A stretch of DNA of 64,000 nt from Triplophysa rosa (Eukaryota; Chordata; Actinopteri; Cypriniformes; Nemacheilidae): assembly GCF_024868665.1 (NCBI RefSeq), contig NC_079892.1, positions 10,924,251-10,988,250 of the forward strand, read 5' to 3'. The translations under genes and the position numbers were made by a program. The notes beneath the pieces were generated by a model, which worked only from the letters and a program-made list of their open reading frames with translations, did not search any database and was not told the DNA's origin. Position 1 is the stretch's first letter. Every line of letters starts with the position of its first letter. Below, in pieces: positions 24,571 through 37,770 of the stretch.

Positions 24571-24960
24571 GTTGTATTTTAAGATCTTTCTTGAGCTGTT
24601 GCTGCTGTATCGCGATGCGCCGGGATGAGATTTACAGCTGAGAGATTTGATGAAGCTGTGTATTTTGTAGCAGAAGTAAGAAATGTTGAAAAGACGAGTG
24701 TAGACAGAGGTGGGTGTGTACGTTTGATTGTCCACTGGCAGCGCTAGTGAGAGCTCCAGTCAAACAGCTGAACAGGGAGAGACTGTCAATAGCCGATGAA
24801 TGGATGTGTGTGCAGTGCACTGGGTACAGGAGACCCAGCGCATTTACACCGACACTTTCATGTCTTTGCCCATGTTTCAATGACACAGCCGCACTTTTTC
24901 CTGCATTAAAACATGAGATGTGAACTCTATGAAGGTAACTCGTGTATTGATGTAACTATT
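24571..24960 (-). promoter_or_regulatory. rora: Putative 5' UTR and proximal promoter of the rora long isoform
   Basis: This is the sequence immediately upstream of the RORalpha1-type ATG on the minus strand. I see no TATA box at a fixed distance, and the segment is of mixed composition with scattered CpG and CTG-rich parts (around 24590-24610). The transcription start cannot be fixed from sequence alone. The frame of the RORalpha start remains open as far as 24735, so an N-terminal extension is formally possible but is not expected from the family. Confidence 0.5.
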
Positions 24961-25739
24961 GTATTGATTTAGTTGATTTAGTTCCAACGGGATATATATT
25001 TTGTAAACCCTGTAAATATTAAGTTTAAAGCCCGTAAGCTTAGAAAAAAATGTGTCTTCAAATATGTACCCTCGTGAACGAAAACTGCAATGTTCACATT
25101 TTATTTTTTTAGCAGCATTGCAGGTTAAAGTGATACAGTATCATTACTTAGTAACATCTTTCCAGTATGTTGTTATCATCTGAACATTTACGCATTAGGC
25201 AATATCTCTTTTTATAATAATACAGACCTTATTTATTTTTTTAGATATTATTTTATCTTTAATGTCTCACAGTTGTTTTATAAATAAAGATCGAATTTAT
25301 AATAAAGATTGCATTTCGTCGGGCCTAAATTATTGACGAGACTATACAAATAACAACCTGGAAGTATATTGGTAAACAAATTGTTGCGCGCGTGGCCTGA
25401 TTTCATCCTTCTTTTAGTAAACATTAGCAGTTGTTTTAGAAAATTTGTTATAACTGTATAAAATGTATTCTTTGCATCAACTGACATAACATTGGTCTGA
25501 TCATTTTTATTTTGCGTATTCAGTGTGAGAACGCGCCACATTTCTCACAGTAGATTAAGTTGGTCTGAACTCTGATCAAAGCCTCAACACCCTGAGCACC
25601 GGATAAAGCAAACTTTTATAGAAACGGGTTAGGAGCTTGTTTTGGTATTAAATAATGCCCAATGTGGGGTATCATTATCAATTAAAACGTCGTTTTATGT
25701 GTCATTGCAGTTGCAGGTTTCATCAAGGCGTTATAAACA

Positions 25740-25930
25740 GAATGCCTACTGCATGTGATCAGAGCAGCTGAAAGCCACGCCCTTCACAGAGCAGCACGTG
25801 GACTTTGGCATGGAGCTTGTAACTTTGATATCAAAAGCGCAAAGCGGGTCAAGTTCACCTCCTGGCACGAGTTAAGGGAACCGTTTCAGTTGTGCTGAGA
25901 GGTCAAAAAGACTGGTAGCAACATATTGCA
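25740..25930. promoter_or_regulatory. Candidate upstream regulatory block with nuclear-receptor half-sites
   Basis: About 1.2 kb upstream of the rora ATG lies a repeat-poor block. It contains an E-box CACGTG (25795-25800), two abutting receptor-like half-sites GGGTCA and AGTTCA (25846-25857, a direct repeat with no spacer), and a further AGGTCA (25900-25905). The motifs are seen directly. Any role in regulating rora, including circadian or auto-regulation, is inference, and short motifs like these also occur by chance. Confidence 0.3.
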
Positions 25931-27999
25931 CAGGTATAAATCATCGTATTTATCGTCTTTAGAACTATTTAAATATTTACTGACCCTTAAAATGTCTTGA
26001 GTGATCCGCTGCCCTTTTCCTTCTATGGAACGCAATACTGTTGACTGTCAAGCTTGAAGCTTCACAACAAGATTACATAAATGTAATACAGTAACTCTAG
26101 TTCTTCCCAAGTTATATTGTTTGTAGCAAAAACATCAAGACTAGACGTAATATTTGCACGCGGTTCCCTCCGCGCTCAACTCTGATCAGCGCATGCGTGT
26201 TTTTCATTTGGCGCGAAAAAACGGATGCGCAGCTCTGACGGCATAGATGTTGTTCATTGTTATCGCTTGTAATATAAGGGCGGATTTAGACAGTAGCAGA
26301 AAAAAAATACAAAAACGTTCGCCACAGTTTTTTTAAATAATTATTTTGATAGTTGACCATCATGCTCACTGCAGATTGACGTTGGTGTGAACTTGAAGAA
26401 GGCTTCTTGCTCCTCAAAAATAATTCAGTTAACTTTAAGCTGAACTGGGTTAAACTTTAGATTCATATTATATTCACTGGCACATAATGACCTACAGAAA
26501 TGGCTACATTGAAAAAAATATATTATTCAGCTGTTTCTGACATGCATCTCAGAAGGTTTGGAGATTTAATGTTTTGCACAGATAATGGCTTCCAGCCAAA
26601 TAAAAAAAACTTTTAACTACAATATTAAACCTAAAGCAATCGTAAGGTCTTTCTCCCATTTGGCCATTTTAAAACATAGCTCATTTTTACAATGAGGAAT
26701 AGACTTTGACAAGCAGAGTAACATTTCTTTGAGAGGAAGAAAAATTCATGATGCGCTTTCCTCTCCATAATGATAACAACTGTTCTTTTATTTAGAGTAT
26801 GGAGACATGCAACATAAGCAACAGAAGAAATCATACTTGGGGAATATTGTCAGAGATAAAGTCATCGATGTAAAGGACAACCATTAACCAATGTTTAAGT
26901 GCATGTATACACATTCCTGGAAGGACGTTTCAAACCGAAAGACATTTGTAAACAAATAATTTAACAAACATTTTTGTGAAATGTTTAGTTTGTATTTGCA
27001 CTATATTTTGACAAAAATCCAATTGATATGAAATAGTTTTATGTAATTCAAATACATTCAAATACCCCAGCATATTTAATAAACTGATTGTGGCTTAAAG
27101 TGCCATAACAAAACACTGTTGTGGCCTGAAAGTTTTGAAAATGTTTTCCGTACTTCAGTATAAAAATTAAGCATTTTGTAGTTGCATTTATTGACTCTTT
27201 CAATACCGTCACTGATTCACCCCTGACAAGTGATAACAAAGTGTCCGTTATTTTTTTTTATTTTGTCAGCTGGTGTTGCTTATCTGTATGCCCAGTCATT
27301 TATTATTTTAAAATAAAGTCAGTCCTATACTCAGGAAATCATTCTGAATGTGTTCACACAAAGGCATGTGGTTTGTATCTGTCGTATGAAATGTGTCGTT
27401 TTTCTTATTATTATTCCTTACTACATGTTTGATAGCATCCAATGTTTACTTATTTTTCTGTGAGATCATCCCTTCATGCAGTCTGCTTGGCCTTTCAGGT
27501 CTCTTGATTTAAAAGCATTTTTGATGTCTGAGTGTTTCTTGGTATGATTGGCTACATGTTTTCTCATGTACTCTTTATAACAAACCTGTCAGGCAAATAA
27601 TGCCTCTCATTCCTTCTCATTTTGAAAATGTTAGTACAGCACGGACAAAAGATAAATCTGTGCTGTATTTTTTGTGTGTAATTGTTAGTTGGAGATTGAA
27701 AATATCTGGAGTCACTGTAAACTCAAATAAGTTAATCTTTTTAAATATTTTTAAATTAACTAATTGTTAAATCGCCCCCATCAGTGGCCAAAACTTTATA
27801 ACATTACTGGTTGCATTACTGTTTTTTCATGATGCCATTTTGTATAATACATTTTGATTAAGAAATTAAGATTTTACGAGGTGGATAATTCATATAAATT
27901 TGTATGTTATGAATCGTACAAGAACGAACGTATGATTACTAGAAAAAAAGCAATACTGGAGCTCCTCAAACCACACTTCCCTCACCTGGATAATTGGGC

Positions 28000-28420
28000 C
28001 TAAATTACGGCATTGGCCTGGTCATGTTGGTTTCCACCTCACATGGTCTTTACTGAATTAGGAGAGGTGAAAAGCGCTGTGTTTCTGAACATCGACAAAA
28101 CAACACAATTACATTTACATTGGCTAAAAACACCAAGAGTGTTTGTCAGGAGGGTCATTATGGATCCATTTCCCTGTTACTTCCTCATTTTTTGTGGTTA
28201 GATGTGTTTCCTCCATTTGGGGAGATAATCAGTGCCCATGGCTTTTATTTTCAAAAGACCATTTTCATTACCTTACAATGTGTATTGATTTTGCAGTAAT
28301 TACGGCTCTCTCATAAATCCGGTGAATTTAGAAATGTAATTTTCATGGATTCTCACGCGCTGTTGTGTTGGAAAGAGAATGAACTTGAGTGATCTCTTAT
28401 CCCCTTTCTGTAGTCTTCTG
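28000..28420. promoter_or_regulatory. Candidate conserved non-coding element upstream of rora
   Basis: A repeat-free block about 3.5 kb upstream of the rora exon, ending just at the TTAA element. It has gataatcagtg, cagtaattacgg and similar homeodomain-type motifs. The open frame at 28013-28201 shows no domain. Conservation is inferred from composition only. Confidence 0.35.
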
Positions 28421-28426
28421 AAGATA

Positions 28427-29156
28427 TTAAAGCGGCCCTAACAAACGCGGTTTCTGCCAATCTCATATTAATCTTGAGTACCTATAGAGTAGTATTGCAT
28501 ACTTCGTATCTTCGAAGAGTATTTCGTTTGATCACATTTATAAAAGATAGATACAGCTGTACGAGTATTTCTGAAATCATACAGCGCATGTGGGGGGGGG
28601 GGGTAGGCTGAACTAAAGCACGTGCGCACCCATTGCCAACAAAACACAGACATCAGTTTCACTCACCGCATGCAGTTCATGTCCGGCATCTTTTAGCGCT
28701 GGGACGGCTCCATATATCAGTTTCAAACGATCTCCAAATCCAGCGTTATATCCACCGTTTATATAACATTCATCACCCAAATGCAGTGAACAAACAAACA
28801 CCTGAACTTCGCGAATGTCTGCTCTCTCTCTCTCTCTCCTGCACACAAGTGAAAGTGACGTCTGCGCATGCTCCTTCTCCTGCTCTCCTTGCTGCCGCGT
28901 GGGCGTGCCGCGTGCTTTTCCGGGAGAATTGTCCAATAAGGGACTAAGAAAAATAGTTACGAAACAGTTTTATATGTTCGAAAAAAACTTTCCGAAACCT
29001 GTACGATCGCTGGGGGAGTGTATCGAGCACAGAAATACTACGTAATACGCCCAACTCGTTTTTTGACAAGTTGACCATGTTAAGCATGAGAAGACAGCAC
29101 GTTTAACATTGTAAAGTCGTCAGAATGCATGACACACCGTTGCACCACCCCTTTAA
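28427..29156 (+). mobile_element. Dispersed repeat, copy 2, with TTAA-type termini
   Basis: It is homologous to 3288-4064. The left end reads TTAAAGCGGCCCTAACA and the right end, on the other strand, TTAAAGGGGTGGTGCAA. Inverted TTAAAG termini and a TTAA border are typical of piggyBac-like insertion, and two other elements here (49.1 and 59.7 kb) share the style. It contains a G run at about 28591-28603 and a CT-rich run near 28826. I see no transposase. Confidence 0.65.
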
Positions 29157-30701
29157 ACATCCTCATTAGATCACTGCATTCTTGTTAATGAAAGGCATAT
29201 AAATTAAGCATCGTAATGTCTAGACGGCTCATTAATGCTGATATTTGCCACAGGTTGTATGAGGTTTTTGACACTGTTCAGTGTTATTCGAAGTTTGTAG
29301 GTCATGACGAAATGCCGAAAAGCTATTGTTACGCTATGAAATTCTTCATACCTGTTACACATATGCAGAATGCCAAAATAAAATTTATAGAAAGGTATGC
29401 ATACCTATAACGCAGATCGAGATAATCTGATGGCACGATTTCAATCGTGTTACCAAATAATACAGCATTCACAATTCATTATCGTTTCTCATTTTGACAG
29501 TAAAAAATTAGGAAATTTGAGAAAATTGCATGGCAGCCTTTTCTAATCAAAGGCTGATGTCAGTTGTGATGTCATTTGAGGGGTGGAGCTAGTTGTTACA
29601 GTTTGAGAAAACATTTTTAAATGCTCAAAGATGAATCATAAACAAAACCTTAATGCAAAAACATGCTTTAATTTTAATTTATTGTTGGCTTACAATTGTT
29701 AGTAAGTGATAAAATGCAAGCACAATACTTTTAATTTAAGTAGCAATGCAAAACAATCATTTTTCGTAACAATCATTTGCAAACTACTTCGATCATTATT
29801 ACCAGTTTTAAGACAGTCAACGCTCAAAACCATCTTCAAAAGGAACCTGGATTACATTACCGATCAATTCAAGAACTGTTTATTGTGTCATTTTTTTCTT
29901 ACGCAATTCTTCACCTTCCTTTGGGAACCAAGTTTACACATACTTCCAAACATTTGGTCCCGTCCTCAGTACGTAAACAAAATAATGAGGAAATATGACT
30001 TTGCATTCTTCTCCATCATCTCTCTTCTTGGAGTTTTGCACAAACCCAAACAGTCCAGGGAGAGATTCAGGAAAAGCGAAGGCAGCGTAAGGTTTCATTT
30101 ACAGTATTACACACTCAGCCTTTTTCTGCAACAAACAGTGTAAAAGCAGCTAGCTTGTGTCCTGCTGCTTTATGTATCCTCTGGTCCTCATAAGACAGTA
30201 AATGGCATAACCACGAGAACCTGACTAGCTCGAAGCTTATAATCCATTACAGGAGGCTGGGAACAGAAGATCTTGAGATGTCTGTGGTCTGTAACTGCCA
30301 AACAACTATAAACGGTCCATCATCTGGCCAATAACTACTCAAATATAAAAGGTTAAGCTGGTTAAACAATGTGGCCTTTCTGGTGATGCTAGTAGACCAA
30401 TGAAGTCTTGGCTAGTAGAAATGCCTGGTGGGGGCCAGCATACAAAATGCAACATATGCTGGTCTTTTCATCATAGAATGTTGATGAAACATGCTCAGCT
30501 AATGCATAAACTAATGTGAATCAAATGTGGAAAAACATTGTGTATTCTCGAGTGATTTGTGCATGAGGTCATAATGAGGAGAGGCTAGGGGATCGAGAAC
30601 TACAAATGTTGCCTCAATGCAACAGCTATTGCTTGACCCCAAACAGGCTTTGCTAAATGCCAAGTCTCAGTTGCTGTGTTCCAAAACATAGTCCTAAAGT
30701 C

Positions 30702-31079
30702 CTACACCCTAAAAAAAAAAAAATGGTGCTATATAGCACTAAAAGTGGTTCTTTGCTCATAATCATAGGGGAAACCCTTTTAGTACTATATAGCACCATA
30801 TCTTGGTGCTTCAGTGGTTCTTCAGAGGTTCTTCAGTGGTTCTTCAGAGGTTCTTTGGGATGACTGAGGTGTTATAGAACCGTTTCCATATAAAAGAACC
30901 TGTTAAGCCCCTGTATGGTTCTTGAGAGGTTCTATATATCACCTCAGTCATCCCAAAAAACCGCCGAAGAACCACTAAAGCGCCAAAATATGGTTCTATA
31001 TAGCACTAAAAATGGTTCCCATATGATTACGAGCCAAGAACCACTTTTAGTGTATATAGCACTATTTTTTTTAGTGTAA
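30702..31079. mobile_element. DNA transposon (MITE) with long inverted ends
   Basis: The left end (tacaccct, an A run, then tggtgctatatagcactaaa and agtggttctttgctc) is inverted at the right end (gagccaagaaccactttta, then tagcactatttttttt and agtgta). Interior parts are also mutually inverted: gggatgactgaggtg against cacctcagtcatccc. There are tandem ggttcttcag units near 30810. No transposase is present. Confidence 0.85.
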
Positions 31080-31273
31080 TGTGTTAAAAGTCCCAATGTG
31101 AAAGTGTCCACTGATGTACAGTATATGCAATCCATGTTCAGCTGATAAAACTGTAATATACAAAATGGACTCCATTCTTTTCATTGTGTTGTTTTAAGTT
31201 CAGAGTGAATTTTGTAAATATGCCACATTTTATTTCACTATTTCAATATCACACAGTAATGTTCACAGTAAAG

Positions 31274-31502
31274 GTCCCCAGAAAATTTTTGAGAAACAAA
31301 ACACAAAAGTTGTAAAATTCTACTGAAGATTCTTGCAGTTTAATTTCTACAAACAATATGCTGTCTTTATAATATCAAACTCACTATTTGTTTAAATGCT
31401 TCTTTATACAAAAAAATTTATATGTATTTTAGAAAGGGGGTCCCTCGCAAAAGGTTCATCATATTTGGGGGTCCTTGGCATGAAAAAGTTTGAAAACCCC
31501 TG
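31274..31502 (+). mobile_element. hAT-like element, truncated at its left end
   Basis: The right end (gggggtccttggcatg, then gtttgaaaacccctg) and the left part (gtccccagaaaat) match the inverse of the complete copy at 52278-52629. The left terminal caggggttttcaaac is missing. Confidence 0.7.
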
Positions 31503-33546
31503 GGCTATAGCATGAAAAATACTTTGTTGTATAATTAGAATATTTAAGCAAGAAAAAAGATGTCAAGAACAGAATAGGCCTGTAATGAATTTCACTGACT
31601 GGTCATTGTGTTCATTGCAGGTTCATTTTAAACCCTGTTTAGGTGCATGATTTATTTAAACAAAGGTTGAATACCTTTTGATTTACTTTGTCACATGCTC
31701 CCATTTGTATTTTTGCTCTAATTAATGTCACAGGGATGCAGAGTGTCATTCAACCCTTGCAGTTAAACACTAATACAAATGAAACAAGCAAAACAACACA
31801 AGCGAAAGGCTGATACGCTTGGACTGTGAACTTGGCTAACAGAGGAAAAGAAACACATTTAATGTTGCTTGAGGAGCGAGAAAGAAAGAGGAATCCCATC
31901 CTGCCATGTTTGTGCATTTGCATGGGGATAATTAGTCCGCGGGGCAACATTTCCCCACAGAAAAAGCAGAGGAGCTTGATACACCAGGGATGATGTGGAA
32001 ACATCTACTGGCCGGTTTTAAATGTCAGCGTGTGTGCGTTTGCCGAAGTTTAAGATAAAGCACCAACACAAACTCGCCGCGAGTCTTTGACCTGAGCAGG
32101 TGTGACCACAGAACAAGAACATCTCGAGTCGAGATAAAACAACAAACAAGATGATACAAATGCCATGGTTTGGAATTGTCCCTCACTGCCTTCACAAACA
32201 AATCATAGTCCCAGTCCCAATGAGAGAATCTAGATGGGGTCTACATAAAATGGTTGACCCCCTCACCTAGGCTTCGGACTTTCCCAGCGGTGGCTAAATT
32301 CATATGTTGAAAGCCCATTCAACAGTCTATAAGTGTAATTGAGTGCACTTTTAGAAAAGACCCATTCAAAGACACTTTCCCTCTGAGAATCCATGGTCTG
32401 TGCCGGACAGATGGAAAACGCTTAATGGAACAGCATTTCCATTGGGAAGTTGGGTCGCTTCCTCAAGAAGAGCCACGTTTCCTCCTCGACCCCTTTCGAG
32501 TTGTGCGCCAGCCCCTTGTCCTTCAGCCGTCGTGACCTTTGACCTTCCGCGTCCCACACTTTTAAAATTCAATGTCGCGAAGTTGCCGGGAAGGAAAAGT
32601 AGAGCAGAGAAGACAAAAAGACAGGAAGACTGAGAGAAATAGCATAAGAAAGTAAAAGAGAGCCGAGGGAAAACTCTCTGTTCTTACATCACTGATCATA
32701 GCCCACCGCCAGGCCCACCGCCACCCTTCCCATCAGCCCCCACCCCTGTGTTTAAAACCAAGAAGAGGCAAGGACGAGTCTGATACACCGGCGCTTTCAT
32801 TTTTTGAGTGATGATGAATTGCTGCCGCCGTGCTAGACTGGAGCAGGGGAAAGATGCGACGGATGCGGGGCAGGAGACTCACCGTGCCTGCCTGTGTTTA
32901 AAAATGATTGATTAAACTGACACCGGCGCAGGAGTACAGAGACGCTCTATTTTTCTCCTTCATTATGTAAGACAATATTTCAAATCAAAAGAGCACCAGA
33001 AGAGGACAGCACGAGCCCCCAGATAGGATACCCTTCAGATAAAGTTTACACACAAATCAAAAACATGAAAGAATGCGCGTTACGTGCCAACGAGATGTTT
33101 TTTTCAGATTCATTTATAAAATACGTGCATAAAAAATAAAAGAACGTCTTTTTTTGCTTGTTAAAAACGATCTTGCTATTTAAAAAGAAATCAAAATTTT
33201 GAGCATGCTAATAATATTAACAGAATTGAATCTGTAATCTAAACACGTGCAACTCTGTTTGTCCTGTCCTGTGACATGTACTGTAAAGAATTTAACCAGG
33301 TAAGTCCAGATTCGTCACCTGCTCTAAAAGAAATACAAGCTTTCTTTGTATTAAGGAAGGTTTCGAGATTTCTTATTTTCGACTTGAACTTCATAAAAAT
33401 AAATAATGTGTACAGCCCTTTTTTAAAGTGTTATAAAAGAATCATAGTTTGAACAATATTAAAACAATTATAAAATATTTTCTTCAACTGTACATTACAT
33501 GACATATTTTGTCAAAAATGTGGCTTTCTTAATTGTGATGACAATG

Positions 33547-33823
33547 TTAAAGGGGTATTTCAGCCAAAAATGGAATTTCTATCATCGTTTTCTCATCCTC
33601 TTGTCATTTCAAACCTGTATGACTTTCTTCTTACTGCAGAACACAAAAGAAGATGTTATGAAAAATGTTGGTAACCGAACGACAGATGAACCCATTCATT
33701 CTATTGTATGGACACAAAACCAATGCAAGTCAATGGGTACGGCCGTTGTTCGGTTACCAATGTTCTTCAAAATATCTAAGTCTAGTAAACGATGACAGAA
33801 CTTTCATTTTTGGGGGAACTGTA
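33547..33823. mobile_element. Palindromic cypriniform MITE, near full length
   Basis: The left half has tcaaacctgtatgactttct and acacaaaagaagatg. The centre has the inverted pair ggtaaccgaacgac and gttgttcggttacc. The right end has cagaactttcatttttgggg. Same family as 12.1, 55.5 and 60.6 kb. The overlapping open frames are transposon-derived. Confidence 0.8.
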
Positions 33824-34859
33824 CTGAATATATTCACATCTCAAATCCACCATCAGTTATATTTTGATCCTATTGTAGCTTCCCCAAAAGAAAAAACACA
33901 TTATAATGGAATTGTAAACCTAACTATGTGTTTCAAGACCACACACCAAACAAATTATTCTTCATTTCACCCTTAAAATGTAACAAATCTGTGTTACTAC
34001 CATATTGTTTCATTAAAAGCACATATGTGTGTGTGTTTTCTCTTCTGGTTCTATTTACACGTGATGTGATTTTGTGTCTTCACAGCAGAGAAATGATGCG
34101 GCTGGTGCCAAGCAGAGCCCGAACACAGAGCGGCTCGATTGTGTGTAAAATCCTGATCTGACACACACATCAAACCCAGAGATGGAGTGACACGTTTGTG
34201 GTAGTTCAAAGTAATGACTGATGTGCAGCATGGCAGACAGACGTCTGACACTGACATACACACATACACAAACATCAGCTCTCCTGGGCAAAACAAGAGA
34301 GCCTTTTTCTCACTAACATTGCTCGAGTCATGAGCTTTCACTGCTTTTTACATCGTTCCAGCTAAAAAACCATGCTCGTAATGATACGTGGCTGAGTCGA
34401 TGTTATTACCATGCACTGAAAAATGAAGAAATAAGGCACATAAGCACGGCTAAGATGTTTCCCTGGTGCAATGCTACCAAACAGCACCATCTAGCAGCTC
34501 CGGGATGCTTAGAATATCAAAGTCTTCCGCAATTGCAGGTGCTACTGGAATATTAACCACCGTCTTGAATAAATTCAGGCGGAAAAACGTGATGGTATCC
34601 CGGTGTGTTTATTGATATGGTTTTCAGATTGAGGAATAAAATAAAAAGCATCTCATGCTGGTGTATGACAGCGATCTTAGACTCGGTTACATCATTCACA
34701 CGATGTGGGATCCCAGAGACTACTACTAAACTAAAACTACTAAAGTGTCAGTGACAAGTAAAGACAAGAAAAAGCTCAAAATGTATGTGTCAGGTTCTTT
34801 GAAATACTTTGTTGAATTCATATACAGTACATATTTATACCATTTGACATTTGACCATT

Positions 34860-34897
34860 TCAATTAATTAATTAATTTAATTAATTAATTAATTAAT
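34860..34897 (+). repeat. AATT tetranucleotide repeat
   Basis: attaatt units repeated in tandem with one interruption. Confidence 0.85.
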
Positions 34898-35900
34898 CTT
34901 TCTTTCACTTTTCACTTTCACTTTATTCTTTGTCATGATTTGACAACATGATTACATACACATTTATGCAGTTATTGTCTATATATACTAGTCAAAAGTT
35001 TAAACACACCTTTTATTTTTTATTATGTTTTTGAATGACACTTGAATGATGAAAATTATGGCATTGTGACAAAAATGTATATTTGAAAGTAAAAAAGTGT
35101 CAACCCCTGTTTATCTAAATTAGATCTCTTCACATTTTGTGCATCGTATGAGTTTCATGAGATTCATCCTGGAATGCTTTTTTAACAGAATCAAGTAAGT
35201 TTCCATATATATTTTTCATTTAAATCTAGGTTTTGTAAGTAAATAAGATGCAGCAGACTAATCTGAACCATTTAAACAGATTTGTGTCAAAAGCTTCTTA
35301 AAGGCATAAGGTACTCGGAAATGTCATCATTTACCCATTTTCTTGTTCTATGAATCACAATTTTTATGCATTTTTTGTGATTGTCAATCTGTTAGTCTTT
35401 GCCTAATACAAAAAGAATGTCATGTACAGCCATGGAATATTTATATTAGAAGACCATTTCAAAAACATTTTTCGTTTTTCTGAATTTACTATTTACAGAT
35501 GTGTTTAGGTAAAATGATCATTTTTGTTTCATTCTGTGAACTAAAAACAATATTTCTCCCAAATTTAAAAAAAATCATTGTTTCTATTCGCATTTATTTG
35601 CAGAAAATGAAAACTATAAGATGCTCTGTATTTCCAGACCTCAAACACTGCAAAAAAAAAAACAAGTTCAGATTCACTTTTAAGCAATGCAGCAGTCATT
35701 TTGTACATGTATTTAGAAAAAGTTGTGATAACCTTCATTTTTATCAGTGTCTTGTCATGCTGTCAGTCTTTCACGTTGCTGTTGAATGACTTTATATCAC
35801 TACTGGTTTGATTTTGTTGAACTTCAACAGACACTGGACTGGAATGAAAACAATACATCTAGAAATGCTCATTTAAAAAAACGGTGTCTCTCAATGGTGT

Positions 35901-35970
35901 AGGTTTGGAACAACATGAGAGTGAGTGAATAAATGCTGACAGAATTTATTTAGGGTGAACTATCCCTGTT
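35901..35970. mobile_element. 3' fragment of the palindromic MITE
   Basis: Contains aggtttggaacaacatgaga, then gtgagtgaataaatg and tagggtgaactatccctg, the terminal segment of the family seen at 12.1 kb. Confidence 0.65.
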
Positions 35971-36392
35971 CGACCACGAGAAACATAAATTCATTGAAGT
36001 TTGGCCAAACTTTTACTGTATTTCTTTAAAAACAACTGACCTGGACACCCCAAAATGGACCACGCCACCTAAACCAAAGCTGCTATAATTTTTCTCTAAT
36101 GTTACGGCATTATTAGAATATCACCAGACCACCAGATCATCACATTTAACAGACGTGTTGTGTTGTTTTCAAATCGGTTGCCTCTCAAAGTGTCCAGAGT
36201 CAGAATTGAATCATGGGATGTGTGTAGAGTTCAAATGACTGGGGAGACTTGCGGCTCTCAAAATCAGGAGGTGAAAAATGGCGTGGTTATTTGTACCTGA
36301 CAGAAGTTAAGAGTCTCTCCCCCGCGGCCCAGTCGCTCCCTGCTGACCGCGAGCCTGCCTTCTCCTCTAGCTGCATCTCACCTTGCGAGAGA

Positions 36393-36410
36393 CACACACA
36401 CACACACACA
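36393..36410 (+). repeat. Short CA microsatellite
   Basis: Run of acacacacacacac about 18 bases long. Confidence 0.8.
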
Positions 36411-37594
36411 ATCCCTGAATGTGCATAAGATGGCCTACTATCTCCAGCACGCTCAGGAAATACTAGGCCAGAGGTGAGCGGGTCTCTGTCAGGTCGAGGT
36501 GTGTGCATGTGTTTGTAGTGGTTGTTGGTTTATAGGCGTGTGTCTAATTTCATATTAATCTCAGCGAATGACTGAATGGAGTCACATTGGTGTCATGAGG
36601 GGAAACATCTCTAGAGTGGTTTAGCGCCGACTTTTAGAGAGTACTCAACAAAACGGGCCAAATATAAGCTAATATAGTCAATGTGGGTTAAATAAAATAT
36701 TTAGCATTAATTACATGAGACGTAAGGCTTTATGTAAACAACTATAGGAAAGCCATCTGTAGATTGATTTCTCCAAAAAGAATATTAAAAATTTTTAGCA
36801 AAAATTTAAGGGCAACATTGCCTAAACCAATGACATAAGTCAGGGGTGTAAGTATCTGTTTAACTGACCAATGGCAGACGGCGGGTGTGACTTATGTGGT
36901 ACACCAACAAAATGTTTGTCTTGTAATTTTTCATCAAAATGTGACATCTTGCTCCGCCTATAAAATGAATTTCCATTTCGGCTGACATCACCGATCCCTT
37001 TTATTTTTAAACCCCCACCAGCCACCTGTCATACAGAGACCACTCTTCTCAACCCAATTCCCAATGGATACATTTAAGGTCCAGCCTACATTTTTAGTTG
37101 AACATCCGTATTTTAAAATAAGCCACATTATAAAGTAAAATGGGTTGTGAACACGTCATATGGAGTTTAATGCTGATCCCAGGATCACAGTCCCTTTAAC
37201 CAGTATTCTAAGCCATACAGAATCAGCAAATAACATTTTGGCCAAAAGTATGCAAACTTTCAAAAAGATTTAAGCTAGATATCCAAAATCAAAATTTGGT
37301 TATAACATCTGAACATCTTCAATTTGAGCATCTTATTGAAGCTATAGGACCAGTGATCAAATCAAATTGCAAGTACATTTTTTAAATATTTATGACTAAT
37401 ACATTTTTACTGCATGTGCAAATGATCCTTCAAACATTTTGGCCAGCAATGCCAAGGTGGATTTGAATAATTTAAAATGATATATTGATATTGAAATGAT
37501 ATTGTAAATATTCAGCAATTCCCGTATTTTAATATGCGACATGTATTTATTTTTCTTCATTTGTACTGATGTTTAGAGTTCCTAAACAAGATAA

Positions 37595-37770
37595 ACTGTT
37601 CAATTCAATTCAAATGTATTTCCATAATACATTTCACAACTGTGTATTGTTTCAAACGTACAGTAAGTAAATTAGTACAAACATTAGAGAAATAAATATG
37701 AAATTACGAATGACGAAACAGAATACATCAGCGTTACATTATTCATAGTTCATTCATATTATTCATTATT
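37595..37770. mobile_element. Fragment of a teleost interspersed repeat
   Basis: Contains caattcaattcaaatgtatt and cacaactgtgtattgtttca, degenerate forms of a very common teleost interspersed sequence (attcaattcaag, tttatttgtatag, attgtttcaaagcagc). The family name is not assigned. Confidence 0.45.

Noticed and set aside
24241..24628. Plus-strand open frames overlapping the rora exon
   Set aside because: Antisense shadows of the rora exon; the minus strand has clear homology and a correct donor.
24571..24735. N-terminal extension of the rora frame to an upstream ATG at 24735
   Set aside because: The extra 55 residues do not resemble any RORA N-terminus, while the ATG at 24570 aligns with the known start.
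29706..30143. 145-codon plus-strand open frame
   Set aside because: Lys/Phe/Leu-rich composition typical of AT-rich DNA, no domain and no splice or start context of note. Most likely chance.
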